From the NCBI GenBank assembly GCA_037443645.1, contig JBBINY010000015.1:1-52838 (forward strand): a stretch of 52,838 bases of DNA, written 5' to 3'. Below, in pieces: positions 9,281-17,070 of this stretch (position 1 is the first letter of the stretch; each line of letters opens with the position of its first letter). A program made the position numbers and the translations under genes. Below the pieces are notes generated by a model. That model saw only the letters and a program-made list of their open reading frames with translations. It made no database searches and was not told the DNA's origin. The DNA comes from UBA2336 sp037443645 (GTDB taxonomy: Bacteria > Bacteroidota > Bacteroidia > Cytophagales > Cyclobacteriaceae).

Positions 9281-9786
9281 TCAACCTTCTCGCCCCGGGC
9301 TTTCAACTCGTTCACCAGCAACTCGGTGTTTGATTGCACCAGGGTGGCGGTTACATCCAGGTTCTTGCGCGCCACTTCAAGTCCTTTAACCGATTTATTG
9401 GTGTTGTTGCTGGCGGCCGGTGCCTTGGTTTTCGGATTTACGTTCTTGGCGTTTGAAAGGAGGGTTTTTCCCTGTTCGTCAAGCTCCCCGATTTTTTGTG
9501 TTAAGGCCTGAGATGATTCGCTGATGCCCCGGAGTGCTCTAACATCCTGCCGGATTTTATCTACCGTCATGGATGATAATACCCCTCCTTTAATCTCATT
9601 ATCAATGCGCGTAGCATCATTCTTCAGGCGGGTGGATTCATCAAGGATATCGAACGAGTTGTTCTTAAACCCGTCAAAATCAGAAACCCCGATGTTATCG
9701 GGCCGTTTTGGCGGTGCATCGCCCTGAGCGGCAGCTGTACAAACCAACGCAAATACGCCAAGGAATAATCCAATGTGCTTTTTCAT
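9277..9786 (-). CDS. Small periplasmic coiled-coil protein coupled to the CHAT gene
   Basis: Not recognised. A signal peptide (MKKHIGLFLGVFALVCTAAAQ) is followed by about 148 mostly helical, charged residues with heptad-like spacing (LDESTRLKNDATRIDNEI, SQALTQKIGELDEQGKTL, VNELKARGEKVD). A low-complexity linker (KTKAPAASNNTNK) sits near residue 120. Its stop overlaps the TTG start of the CHAT gene by 4 bases, so translation is probably coupled and the protein may be a partner or regulator of the CHAT peptidase. That role is inferred from position only. Confidence 0.8.
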   Translation of the reverse strand: MKKHIGLFLGVFALVCTAAAQGDAPPKRPDNIGVSDFDGFKNNSFDILDESTRLKNDATRIDNEIKGGVLSSMTVDKIRQDVRALRGISESSQALTQKIGELDEQGKTLLSNAKNVNPKTKAPAASNNTNKSVKGLEVARKNLDVTATLVQSNTELLVNELKARGEKVD

Positions 9787-9807
9787 GGTAAGAGAGTTTT
9801 AAGTTGT

Positions 9808-9838
9808 CCAAATTAGAAGAAGGAGTCCTGCCGACAAA
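9808..9838 (-). promoter_or_regulatory. Promoter of the CHAT operon
   Basis: On the minus strand TTTG (9835-9838) and TAATTTGG (9808-9815) are 19 bases apart, close to the Bacteroidota -33/-7 consensus with one -7 mismatch. The -33 element lies in the loop of the hairpin at 9829-9849. Confidence 0.45.
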
Positions 9839-9866
9839 GAGTATCGGCAACTTTTTTTATTTTTCA
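9829..9866 (+). terminator. Terminator-like hairpin upstream of plsC
   Basis: TGCCGA (9829-9834) pairs with TCGGCA (9844-9849), followed by AC and a tract of seven T, then ATTTTT. The orientation is plus, yet there is no plus-strand gene just upstream, because it lies between divergent genes. It may be a leader terminator of plsC or a chance structure. Confidence 0.45.
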
Positions 9867-9880
9867 GCTTAATATACAAA

Positions 9881-10627
9881 ATGCTTGCTACCGGATTGCA
9901 GAAACTTTACACCGCCTGGGTAATCCTTGTTTTCAGTGTATTCATGATCGTTCTTCTTCCCGGAATTCTGATTCCGTTTCTGCTGGGTACGCGGTTTACA
10001 TGGATCGGCTACAACTTTCTTTGGTTATGGTCATGGATCTTCAGTAAGCTCACGTTCATCCGTTATCGCTTTTACGGCAAGGAGAATATTACACGCGGCA
10101 AGTCATACATCTTTGTCAGCAACCACACTTCTTTTCTTGATATACCCGGCATCCGGCTTATTATTCCCGGTGAGTTTCGCCCGATTGCCAAAAAGGAGTT
10201 ATTAAAAATTCCGGTCTTCGGTTTTATCGTGAAAGCGGCAACTGTGGTGGTTGACCGGAGCAATCATGAAAGCCGCAAAAAGAGCATTGCCTATGCCAGG
10301 CGCATGCTCGAGCAAGGCATCTCCATGTTGATTTTTGCGGAGGGCACGCAGAACCGCACCTCGGCCATTTTACAACCGTTTAAAGACGGGGCTTTTCGCA
10401 TTGCAGTGGATACACAAACGCCAATTCTGCCTATGGTTGTATTGGGGGCCGGCAAACTCATGCCACCGGGAACGCTGCGTTTAAAACCGGGTGTGATAAA
10501 AATTCTTGCCGGAAAAGAAATTCCCATTGAACCCGGATCGGACAGCGCATCCCTCAAGCAACAAGCGTATGCGATCATGGAAAAAATGATCCTGGAAAAT
10601 ACCCGGAAGGTTCAAACCGGAATGTGA
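9881..10627 (+). CDS. plsC: 1-acyl-sn-glycerol-3-phosphate acyltransferase
   Basis: Acylates lysophosphatidic acid to phosphatidic acid at the inner membrane. The 248 residues begin with a membrane-anchoring hydrophobic region (about 10-60). They carry the family motifs HX4D (NHTSFLD, about residue 81), a basic block after PVFGF, and FAEGTQNR (about 149), a variant of the usual FPEGTRS. The coding region overlaps the convergent rsmG gene by 16 bases at the 3' ends. Related lyso-lipid acyltransferases cannot be excluded. Confidence 0.9.
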   Translation: MLATGLQKLYTAWVILVFSVFMIVLLPGILIPFLLGTRFTWIGYNFLWLWSWIFSKLTFIRYRFYGKENITRGKSYIFVSNHTSFLDIPGIRLIIPGEFRPIAKKELLKIPVFGFIVKAATVVVDRSNHESRKKSIAYARRMLEQGISMLIFAEGTQNRTSAILQPFKDGAFRIAVDTQTPILPMVVLGAGKLMPPGTLRLKPGVIKILAGKEIPIEPGSDSASLKQQAYAIMEKMILENTRKVQTGM

Positions 10628-11241
10628 ACCACTTTTTTTGTTTCGAAAAACCCTTCGCTAAAAAAATCACGTAACTCGTAAACCGTGCAGGGTTTGTTCA
10701 ACGCGTTGAGCTCTTCTTTCAACTCTCCGCCTTTCAGGTAAAGAATACCATTTGCCAGTTCATGAGCAGATTCCCTTTTGACCTTGCGATGAACCCAGCC
10801 ATAAAATTCATCCAGCCGGGTAACAGCCCGGCTCACAACAAAGTCGTATTGCCCGGTAACCGCTTCCGCCCGAACCTGCTGTCCATGCACGTTGTGCAAC
10901 TCCAGCGAACGGGCAATGTCATTCACTACGGTAATTTTCTTGCCGATTGAGTCGATCAGATGGAACTGCACATCCGGAAACAGGATGGCCAACGGTATTC
11001 CGGGGAAGCCGCCACCGGTGCCCACATCCAGCACCTGGGTGCCCGGCTTAAAGGAAATAATCTTTGCAATCCCCAGCGAATGCAATACATGATTGACATA
11101 CAGGTTATCAATGTCCTTGCGCGATATGACATTGATTTTATCATTCCACTCCTTATATAATGCATAAAGACTGTTGAATTGCCGTTGCTGCTTTTCCGAC
11201 AGGTGGGGGAAGTATTGAGATATGACGCCTGCGTTCTGCAA
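10612..11241 (-). CDS. rsmG: 16S rRNA m7G527 methyltransferase RsmG
   Basis: Methylates N7 of G527 in 16S rRNA. The 209 residues have the GidB-family N-terminus (LYALYKEWNDKINVISRKD) and SAM motif LDVGTGGGFPGIPLAI near residue 70, followed by HLIDSIGKK and FVVSRAVTRL. The start is a TTG at 11241, 20 bases after the sigma-factor stop. No ATG fits the expected N-terminus. It is the last gene of the run glycosyltransferase, sigma factor, rsmG. Its 3' end overlaps that of plsC. Confidence 0.95.
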   Translation of the reverse strand: MQNAGVISQYFPHLSEKQQRQFNSLYALYKEWNDKINVISRKDIDNLYVNHVLHSLGIAKIISFKPGTQVLDVGTGGGFPGIPLAILFPDVQFHLIDSIGKKITVVNDIARSLELHNVHGQQVRAEAVTGQYDFVVSRAVTRLDEFYGWVHRKVKRESAHELANGILYLKGGELKEELNALNKPCTVYELRDFFSEGFFETKKVVHIPV

Positions 11242-11261
11242 TCGTGAAGTTCGATTACCGG

Positions 11262-11876
11262 TCAGATATGATCACGTTTATTCTTCACCATCTCATACAT
11301 TAACTCGCGGGCCCGGTGCAGTTGTGCTTTAACCGTGCCGAGTGGTGCTTCCAGTTCCTTCGCGATTTCCTCGTAGGATAATTCATGGAAATACCGCAAC
11401 CTTACCAACTTCTGGTACTTGGGGGGTAATTTATCCACAAACACCTGCATTAATTCTTCCTTCTGGGCTTTGATGGTTACCTCCTGGGGGTTGAGGTTTT
11501 CGTCCTCCACATCGATGGAAACCGAGTCGCCCTCGCTGTCGGTAAACGTATTGCTGATGCTCAGCGTATTTAATCTCTTTTTACGGATGTAATCAATGGT
11601 ATTGTTGGTGGCAATACGGAACAGCCAGGTGGAAAAGGTAAAATCCTTCTTAAACCGGTGCAGGCTGCGGAATGCTTTGGCGAACGATTCGATCGTGAGG
11701 TCTTCGGCATCGTCAACATTACGAACCATTTTCAAAATCATGTGGTACACCGGACGCTTGTAGCGCTGCATGAGTTTCGCAAATGCCTGCTCATCATTTC
11801 GCTGCACCGCCTCATCAATCAGCCGAAAGTCTTCCATGGCCTTTGAGGAGAACCGCCCTTCATCTAATTCTTCCAT
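11262..11876 (-). CDS. RNA polymerase ECF-type sigma factor
   Basis: Directs RNA polymerase to a dedicated promoter set. The 204 residues contain region 2 (DAEDLTIESFAKAFRSL and FSTWLFRIATNNTIDYIRKKR, about 55-110) and region 4 (LPPKYQKLVRLRYFHELSYEEIAKEL and GTVKAQLHRARELM, about 145-195). No region 1 or 3 is seen. No anti-sigma gene is adjacent, which is unusual for ECF genes in this phylum. Instead it overlaps the upstream glycosyltransferase by 13 bases and is followed by rsmG. The acidic linker around DVEDENLNPQE between regions 2 and 4 is typical of such factors. Confidence 0.95.
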   Translation of the reverse strand: MEELDEGRFSSKAMEDFRLIDEAVQRNDEQAFAKLMQRYKRPVYHMILKMVRNVDDAEDLTIESFAKAFRSLHRFKKDFTFSTWLFRIATNNTIDYIRKKRLNTLSISNTFTDSEGDSVSIDVEDENLNPQEVTIKAQKEELMQVFVDKLPPKYQKLVRLRYFHELSYEEIAKELEAPLGTVKAQLHRARELMYEMVKNKRDHI

Positions 11877-12967
11877 TTTACACGTTTTGAAATCAACGCA
11901 ACCGGTGCCGTTGAAAGATAGTAAAAGACGAAAACAATATCTAACAAAGGAACTGCGTAAGCCGGGAACGAAATCCCAACCTTTGAAGCAGCACGGTGGA
12001 CAAGCCCGGTAAAGCTTATGCTCCGCAACGCTAGCAGTGCGGCAACATAAACACGTTCATAGCCAACGCCCAGCAGCAGCAGGCCGGTAAGCCAGGTTAA
12101 ACCCTGCGAACCCATCAGTAAAGCGAGCACCGCTTTGTGGTGAGCCCTGTATTTTTTGCCGGCAAATAAATGGCGCTTCTTCTGGGCAAGAAATGCAGCC
12201 ACAGTTTGCTTGGGTTTTGAATAAACCAACGACTCCGGGCCTGAGCACACCCTTACCGTTGCCCGTGTGGCATACCGGTTAACATACAGATCGTCATCAC
12301 CTCCGGTAACATTGAGTAACGTGTTAAATCCTTTGTTAGCCAAAAACCATGATTTTCGATACGCAAGGTTCCTACCAACACCCATGTAAGGCATGCCCAG
12401 CCCGGCTAAACCCAGGTATTGAATGGCCGTGAACAAGGTTTCGAACCGGATAAACAGGTTTAAAAAACCGGGTTGTTTCTCATAGGGTGAAAATCCCAGA
12501 ACAAACCGTGCCCGCTCATCCATATAGCAGCTCATCGATGCAATCCAGTTAGTGGTGTGAGGCCGGCAATCTGCATCCGTAAGGAGAATCCACTCATGGC
12601 TCGAAGCTTTTATTCCCAGCGTGATACCGTACTTCTTGGCGTTCACATGGTCGGGCAGATGTTCCACCCTGACCACGCGCACACGTTTATCACGCTCCGA
12701 CAATTCCCGCACATAATCAAAAGTACCGTCATTCGAACGGTCGTCAACAACAACCACTTCAAAATGCGGATACTCCTGCTGAAGCAGGCACGGTATCAGG
12801 TTACGGAGGTTGGCTTCTTCATCGTGGGCGCACACCAACACCGTTACGGGCGGCTGCTGCGTGGTCTCAGTGAGTGGGTTCTTCCGGGTTATTCCGAAGA
12901 GCAACACAACAAAGAAAATAAACTGAATAGTCAGTGAACCAAGGAAAACGATAGCGAGAAGCGACAC
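11864..12967 (-). CDS. Membrane-bound family 2 glycosyltransferase
   Basis: A 367-residue GT-A-fold transferase anchored by an N-terminal membrane segment (about 1-22) and about three C-terminal segments. The nucleotide-binding motif VVVVDDRSNDGTFDY lies near residue 70 and the metal-binding LTDADCRPH near 130. GGDDDLYVNRYA near residue 225 is the likely catalytic acidic region, and a basic QKKRHLFAGKKYR follows. Sugar donor and acceptor are unknown. The start is GTG at 12967, 21 bases from a good -7 box. It overlaps the sigma factor by 13 bases. Confidence 0.9.
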   Translation of the reverse strand: MSLLAIVFLGSLTIQFIFFVVLLFGITRKNPLTETTQQPPVTVLVCAHDEEANLRNLIPCLLQQEYPHFEVVVVDDRSNDGTFDYVRELSERDKRVRVVRVEHLPDHVNAKKYGITLGIKASSHEWILLTDADCRPHTTNWIASMSCYMDERARFVLGFSPYEKQPGFLNLFIRFETLFTAIQYLGLAGLGMPYMGVGRNLAYRKSWFLANKGFNTLLNVTGGDDDLYVNRYATRATVRVCSGPESLVYSKPKQTVAAFLAQKKRHLFAGKKYRAHHKAVLALLMGSQGLTWLTGLLLLGVGYERVYVAALLALRSISFTGLVHRAASKVGISFPAYAVPLLDIVFVFYYLSTAPVALISKRVKWKN

Positions 12968-12988
12968 GTAGTATCGGATTTACGAGCG

Positions 12989-12996
12989 CAAAGATA
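12989..12996 (-). promoter_or_regulatory. Promoter -7 box of the glycosyltransferase/sigma/rsmG operon
   Basis: Minus-strand TATCTTTG is an exact TAnnTTTG match, with TTTC 18 bases upstream at the -33 position. It predicts a leader of about 15 bases before the GTG start. Confidence 0.5.
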
Positions 12997-13065
12997 AGCG
13001 GGCATTTTAATGCGGAAAGTCTTTCTCCATTACCATTGCCGATTTCACGATGAGCGGAATTAGGG

Positions 13066-13073
13066 TATTTTTG
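13066..13073 (+). promoter_or_regulatory. Promoter -7 box of the tgt operon
   Basis: TATTTTTG matches TAnnTTTG exactly. A TTTC about 20 bases upstream sits at the -33 position. The tgt ATG is 29 bases downstream. Confidence 0.5.
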
Positions 13074-13102
13074 CTTCCGCCTGAAAGCTACCCTTACCTG
13101 AC

Positions 13103-14233
13103 ATGAACTTTACGGTTACGGCCTCCGACCCTCATTCTTCAGCACGGGCCGGCATCATTCACACTGCCCACGGTGAAATTCATACCCCTGTTTTTATGCC
13201 GGTAGGTACGGCCGGTTCGGTTAAGGCCGTGCATCAGCGCGAACTTGAAAATGATATTCATGCTGAAATCATCCTGGGCAACACCTACCACCTTTACCTG
13301 AGACCGGGTACGGCACTATTGGAAAAAGCCGGTGGGCTCCATGCCTTCACCGGATGGCAACGTGTGTTGCTTACGGATAGCGGAGGTTACCAGGTTTATT
13401 CGCTGAGCGATAACCGCAAAATTCATGAAGAAGGAGTAACCTTCAAATCACACATTGACGGATCGAAGCACTTTTTCTCTCCCGAAGGGGTAATGGATAT
13501 TCAGCGTTCCATCGGTGCGGATATTGTAATGGCATTTGATGAATGTACTCCATACCCCTGCGACTACCGGTACGCGAAAAAATCAATGGCCCTGACTCAC
13601 AACTGGCTCACACGGTGTGTTAGGCGAATGAACGAAACCGAACCGAAATACGGTTATGATCAGTTTTTGTTTCCCATTGTGCAGGGCAGCACGTTCCCTG
13701 ATCTTAGAAAAGAATCGGCCCAGTTCATTGCGCAACAACAGCAGGCCGGTAATGCCATTGGGGGATTATCGGTTGGAGAACCGCATGAAGAGATGTATGC
13801 CATGACTGACCTGGTTTGTGGCATTCTGCCAAAAGACAAACCGCGTTACCTGATGGGTGTCGGCACTCCCGAAAATATTCTGGAATGTATTGCCCTGGGG
13901 GTTGATATGTTCGATTGCGTAATGCCCACCCGAAACGCGCGAAATGGCATGCTGTTTACCACACAGGGTATTATCAACATCCGGAATGAGAAGTGGAAAG
14001 ACGACCTTACCCCAATTGATGCCGGATTGGGAGGCTACACCAGCACCTTCTATTCAAAGGCTTACTTGCGCCACCTCATTATCAATAAAGAAATATTGGG
14101 CTCGCAAATTGCTTCAATTCAGAACCTGACGTTCTACCTTTGGCTGGTGGGGGAAGCCCGAAGGCAAATTGAAGCCGGAACGTTTGCGGACTGGAAAAAC
14201 CGGATGGTAAAAACCGTGTGCACGCGGTTATAG
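13103..14233 (+). CDS. tgt: tRNA-guanine transglycosylase (queuine tRNA-ribosyltransferase)
   Basis: Exchanges guanine 34 for the queuosine precursor in GUN-anticodon tRNAs. The 376-residue TIM-barrel protein has the hallmark motifs LTDSGGYQVYSL (catalytic Asp), ADIVMAFDECTPYP, AIGGLSVGEP and MPTRNARNGMLFTTQG. Oddly, the C-terminal zinc site is absent. Where the family normally has CxCxxC after the IRN motif, this protein has DAGLGGYTSTFYSKAYLRHL, and the ligand His of the HNL motif is Gln in SIQNLTFYLWL. This may be a lineage trait. The nucleophile and substrate residues look intact. It heads a run with the LptF/G and EamA genes. Confidence 0.95.
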   Translation: MNFTVTASDPHSSARAGIIHTAHGEIHTPVFMPVGTAGSVKAVHQRELENDIHAEIILGNTYHLYLRPGTALLEKAGGLHAFTGWQRVLLTDSGGYQVYSLSDNRKIHEEGVTFKSHIDGSKHFFSPEGVMDIQRSIGADIVMAFDECTPYPCDYRYAKKSMALTHNWLTRCVRRMNETEPKYGYDQFLFPIVQGSTFPDLRKESAQFIAQQQQAGNAIGGLSVGEPHEEMYAMTDLVCGILPKDKPRYLMGVGTPENILECIALGVDMFDCVMPTRNARNGMLFTTQGIINIRNEKWKDDLTPIDAGLGGYTSTFYSKAYLRHLIINKEILGSQIASIQNLTFYLWLVGEARRQIEAGTFADWKNRMVKTVCTRL

Positions 14234-14250
14234 CGCAATGAATTACACTG

Positions 14251-15351
14251 ATGAAACTACTTGACCGGTATATTCTCAAACAGTTTTTAAGCACCTTTTT
14301 ATTTGTGGTGCTCATTTTACTGGCCGTAATTACCGTGATTGACTTCACTGAGAAAACGGATAAATATGCCAAGGCTAACCTCACCCTCCTTCAGATTGCT
14401 GATTACTATGGCGATTTCCTTCCATGGATTGCAGGCCTGGTAACACCCATTACTGTATTCATCGCTACCGTTTATGTTACAGCACGCCTTGCCGGACGCA
14501 CGGAGATAATTGCCACCCTCAGCAGCGGGGTCAGCTTCAGAAGATTGCTGTTACCGTACATGATCGGAGCGACTCTTATTGCGGGTGTTAGCTTCTACCT
14601 GAACGGATGGGTAATTCCAAATTCCACGAAAACGCGCCTGGCATTTGAAATGCAGTACCTGAAAAAAAATTCAACCAGCAGTCTACGAAACATTCATTTG
14701 CAGATATCTGAACATGTTTTCCTCTACATTCAAAACTACAATAACCTGAGCGACCGGGGTTATCACTTTACACTCGAACGATTTGAAAACAAAAGGCTGG
14801 TAGAAAAACTTTACGCAAGCCGCATTGAGTGGGATACCGCCAAACACACCTGGACACTTCGGGATTGGAGTATAAAGCGGATTGATACCATCTTTCAATC
14901 GGTTGGGATGCCGGTGAAGGAAAAACTAATCACATCAGGACCCAGCATGGATACGGCCCTGGTTATCCGGCCTCAAGAGTTTGAAAACGATTACCGGAAA
15001 TTCGATGGCCTTACCATTACCGAATTAAAGGAGTACATTCAAATTCTGCGCTCGCGGAGCATTGCCGGTATTGAGGTTTATGAAGTTGAGTTGTACACCC
15101 GTTATGCATCTCCCTTTTCAATTTTCATTCTCACGTTCATGGGAGTGATTGTCTCGGCAAGAAAAAGCAGGGGCGGAACGGGGTTTCAAATCGCCATTGG
15201 GTTTGCCTTGTCGTTCATCTTTATTCTTTTTTTTATGATGTTCCGTTCATTTGCTGAGGCTGGCTCCCTGCCACCCGCTATTTCGGTGTGGATCCCCACC
15301 ATCCTTTTCGGCATCCTTTCCCTCATCATGTATAAATACGTTCCCCGGTAA
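14251..15351 (+). CDS. LptF/LptG family permease
   Basis: A membrane subunit of the lipopolysaccharide transport ABC complex (YjgP/YjgQ family), 366 residues. Two N-terminal membrane segments (about 12-35 and 55-75) and one at about 100 are followed by a large periplasmic beta-jellyroll region (about 125-270). Three more segments come at the C-terminus (about 280-365). The opening MKLLDRYILKQFLSTF is typical of the family. Whether it plays the LptF or LptG role cannot be told here. It starts 17 bases after tgt, and its stop overlaps the next start by one base (TAATG). Confidence 0.93.
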   Translation: MKLLDRYILKQFLSTFLFVVLILLAVITVIDFTEKTDKYAKANLTLLQIADYYGDFLPWIAGLVTPITVFIATVYVTARLAGRTEIIATLSSGVSFRRLLLPYMIGATLIAGVSFYLNGWVIPNSTKTRLAFEMQYLKKNSTSSLRNIHLQISEHVFLYIQNYNNLSDRGYHFTLERFENKRLVEKLYASRIEWDTAKHTWTLRDWSIKRIDTIFQSVGMPVKEKLITSGPSMDTALVIRPQEFENDYRKFDGLTITELKEYIQILRSRSIAGIEVYEVELYTRYASPFSIFILTFMGVIVSARKSRGGTGFQIAIGFALSFIFILFFMMFRSFAEAGSLPPAISVWIPTILFGILSLIMYKYVPR

Positions 15352-16247
15352 TGGCAACGCTTACCGATTATCTGAAACTTCACTTCATCGTTTTTTTGTG
15401 GGGATTCACGGCTATTCTGGGATTGCTCATCTCCATTCCTTCGGTGGAGATGGTTTTTTACCGCACGTTGCTGGCTGCCATCGGAATGGGTGTGGTTATT
15501 CTTGTGACGGGCGGGTCCTTTCAGGTTACCACAACGGACGTGCTCCGGTTATTGCTCATCGGTTTCATCGTGTGTCTTCATTGGTTAAGTTTTTTCGCTT
15601 CGGCACGGGTATCAAATGCTTCGGTAAGCCTCGTGGGCTTTGCTACCAATTCGCTGTGGGCCGCCATGCTCGAGCCCTGGCTCAATGGCCGGCAGGTAAA
15701 AAAATTCGAGGTGTTGTTAGGCCTTTTGGTGGTGGGTGGTTTGTACATCATTTTCTCATTCGATTTTACCTACCACCTTGGGTTACTGCTGGGCATTGTG
15801 TCAGGCTTCACCGCGGCCCTGTTCTCAGTATTCAATGCCAGGCTGGTGAGGCGGATAGAGCCCAATACCATTACCTTTTATGAAATGCTTGGTGCCTTTG
15901 CAGCTACTGCAATGGTGTTACCGGTTTACCAAAACACCTGGGCCGCAGATAAAACCCTTCACCTTTTACCTACGGCTTTGGATTGGGTCTATATCGCATT
16001 GCTTGCGTGGGCTTGTTCGGTGTATGCCTATACCACCGCTATCCACCTGATGAAAAAATTATCTGTGTTCTTTATTCAGCTAACCCTTAATCTGGAGCCG
16101 GTCTATGGCATCATAATGGCGGTGATCATATTTGGTGAATCGGAAAAAATGGGGTCTAATTTTTACATTGGTACCTTAATCATTCTGCTTGCTGTTATTG
16201 CGTATCCCCAAATGAAAAGCAAGTTTGAAAGAACACCAGCCTCATGA
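15351..16247 (+). CDS. EamA/DMT-family transporter
   Basis: A drug/metabolite superfamily permease of 298 residues with about ten membrane helices in two EamA halves (about 5-135 and 150-290). The first half includes FASARVSNASVSLVGFATNSLW and the second FIQLTLNLEPVYGIIMAVIIFGE, the typical end-of-repeat signature. The substrate is unknown. The start overlaps the permease stop by one base, and the 3' end overlaps the convergent ispE gene by six bases. Confidence 0.9.
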   Translation: MATLTDYLKLHFIVFLWGFTAILGLLISIPSVEMVFYRTLLAAIGMGVVILVTGGSFQVTTTDVLRLLLIGFIVCLHWLSFFASARVSNASVSLVGFATNSLWAAMLEPWLNGRQVKKFEVLLGLLVVGGLYIIFSFDFTYHLGLLLGIVSGFTAALFSVFNARLVRRIEPNTITFYEMLGAFAATAMVLPVYQNTWAADKTLHLLPTALDWVYIALLAWACSVYAYTTAIHLMKKLSVFFIQLTLNLEPVYGIIMAVIIFGESEKMGSNFYIGTLIILLAVIAYPQMKSKFERTPAS

Positions 16248-17051
16248 GAGCACACCCGACCAATAGAAGTAACCTTCAAACAAACCGGCAAGGTCCTTCG
16301 GCTGTTCAAAAATTCCATATACCGATGAGCCTGAGCCGCTCATACCCGCATACCGTGCACCCTGTTCATAAAGCGTATCCCTGATCGCCCGGATTCCCGG
16401 ATGCTTTCGGAAAACTGAATCTTCAAAGTCATTGAAAAGCCTGTTCCGCCACTGGCTGATGTCGGATACCAATACAGCGTGAAGTGGTTTAGCGGGCTGT
16501 TTTGGCAATACGCCCCGATAAGCCTCCGCAGTTGAAATGTGGATATCCGGTTTAACCAGGATCAGCCAATACCCTTTCAGGTTTACAGCAATGGTAGAAA
16601 GGATTTCGCCTTTCCCTTTTCCAAGCATTGGACTGTCGTGAAGAAAAAAAGCACAATCACTTCCTAACCGGGAGGCGTACGACTGGAGTAAATGCTTCGA
16701 AATGCCTAACTCAAAAACGTCATTCAGCAACCGAAGCGCATAAGCTGCATCAGACGATCCCCCGCCAAGCCCTGCCCCGGCCGGAATCAGTTTATGAAGA
16801 TGCATGGAAACGGGTGGGATAACATAATCCCTGCTTAGCAATTCGTACGCTTTCACACACAGATTATCGAACGAACTTGCTTCCAGTTCCAATCCGGTTT
16901 GCGTAAAAGAAAATGACCGGGCGGGGATGATCTCTAAAACATCGGTAAGTTGAACAGGGTAAAAACAGGTTTCAATTTCATGAAAACCGTCAGGCCGCTT
17001 TGAAACAACGTGTAGCCCAAGATTGATTTTACAAGGAGGGAAAACAATCAT
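16242..17051 (-). CDS. ispE: 4-diphosphocytidyl-2-C-methyl-D-erythritol kinase
   Basis: The ATP-dependent kinase of the non-mevalonate isoprenoid pathway. The 269-residue GHMP kinase opens with FPPCKINLGLHV. It has the ATP-binding PAGAGLGGGSSDAAYALRLL (about 88-107), DCAFFLHDSP and the C-terminal GMSGSGSSVYGIF. The ATG at 17051 is 19 bases after the fabI stop, so fabI and ispE are probably one operon. Confidence 0.96.
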   Translation of the reverse strand: MIVFPPCKINLGLHVVSKRPDGFHEIETCFYPVQLTDVLEIIPARSFSFTQTGLELEASSFDNLCVKAYELLSRDYVIPPVSMHLHKLIPAGAGLGGGSSDAAYALRLLNDVFELGISKHLLQSYASRLGSDCAFFLHDSPMLGKGKGEILSTIAVNLKGYWLILVKPDIHISTAEAYRGVLPKQPAKPLHAVLVSDISQWRNRLFNDFEDSVFRKHPGIRAIRDTLYEQGARYAGMSGSGSSVYGIFEQPKDLAGLFEGYFYWSGVLS

Positions 17052-17070
17052 GCTGACAAACCCTGAACTC

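Noticed and set aside
15251..15883. A 210-codon plus-strand open frame
   Set aside because: It overlaps the LptF/G and EamA genes in another frame. Those two have clear membrane-protein patterns and coupled start/stop, and this frame has none.
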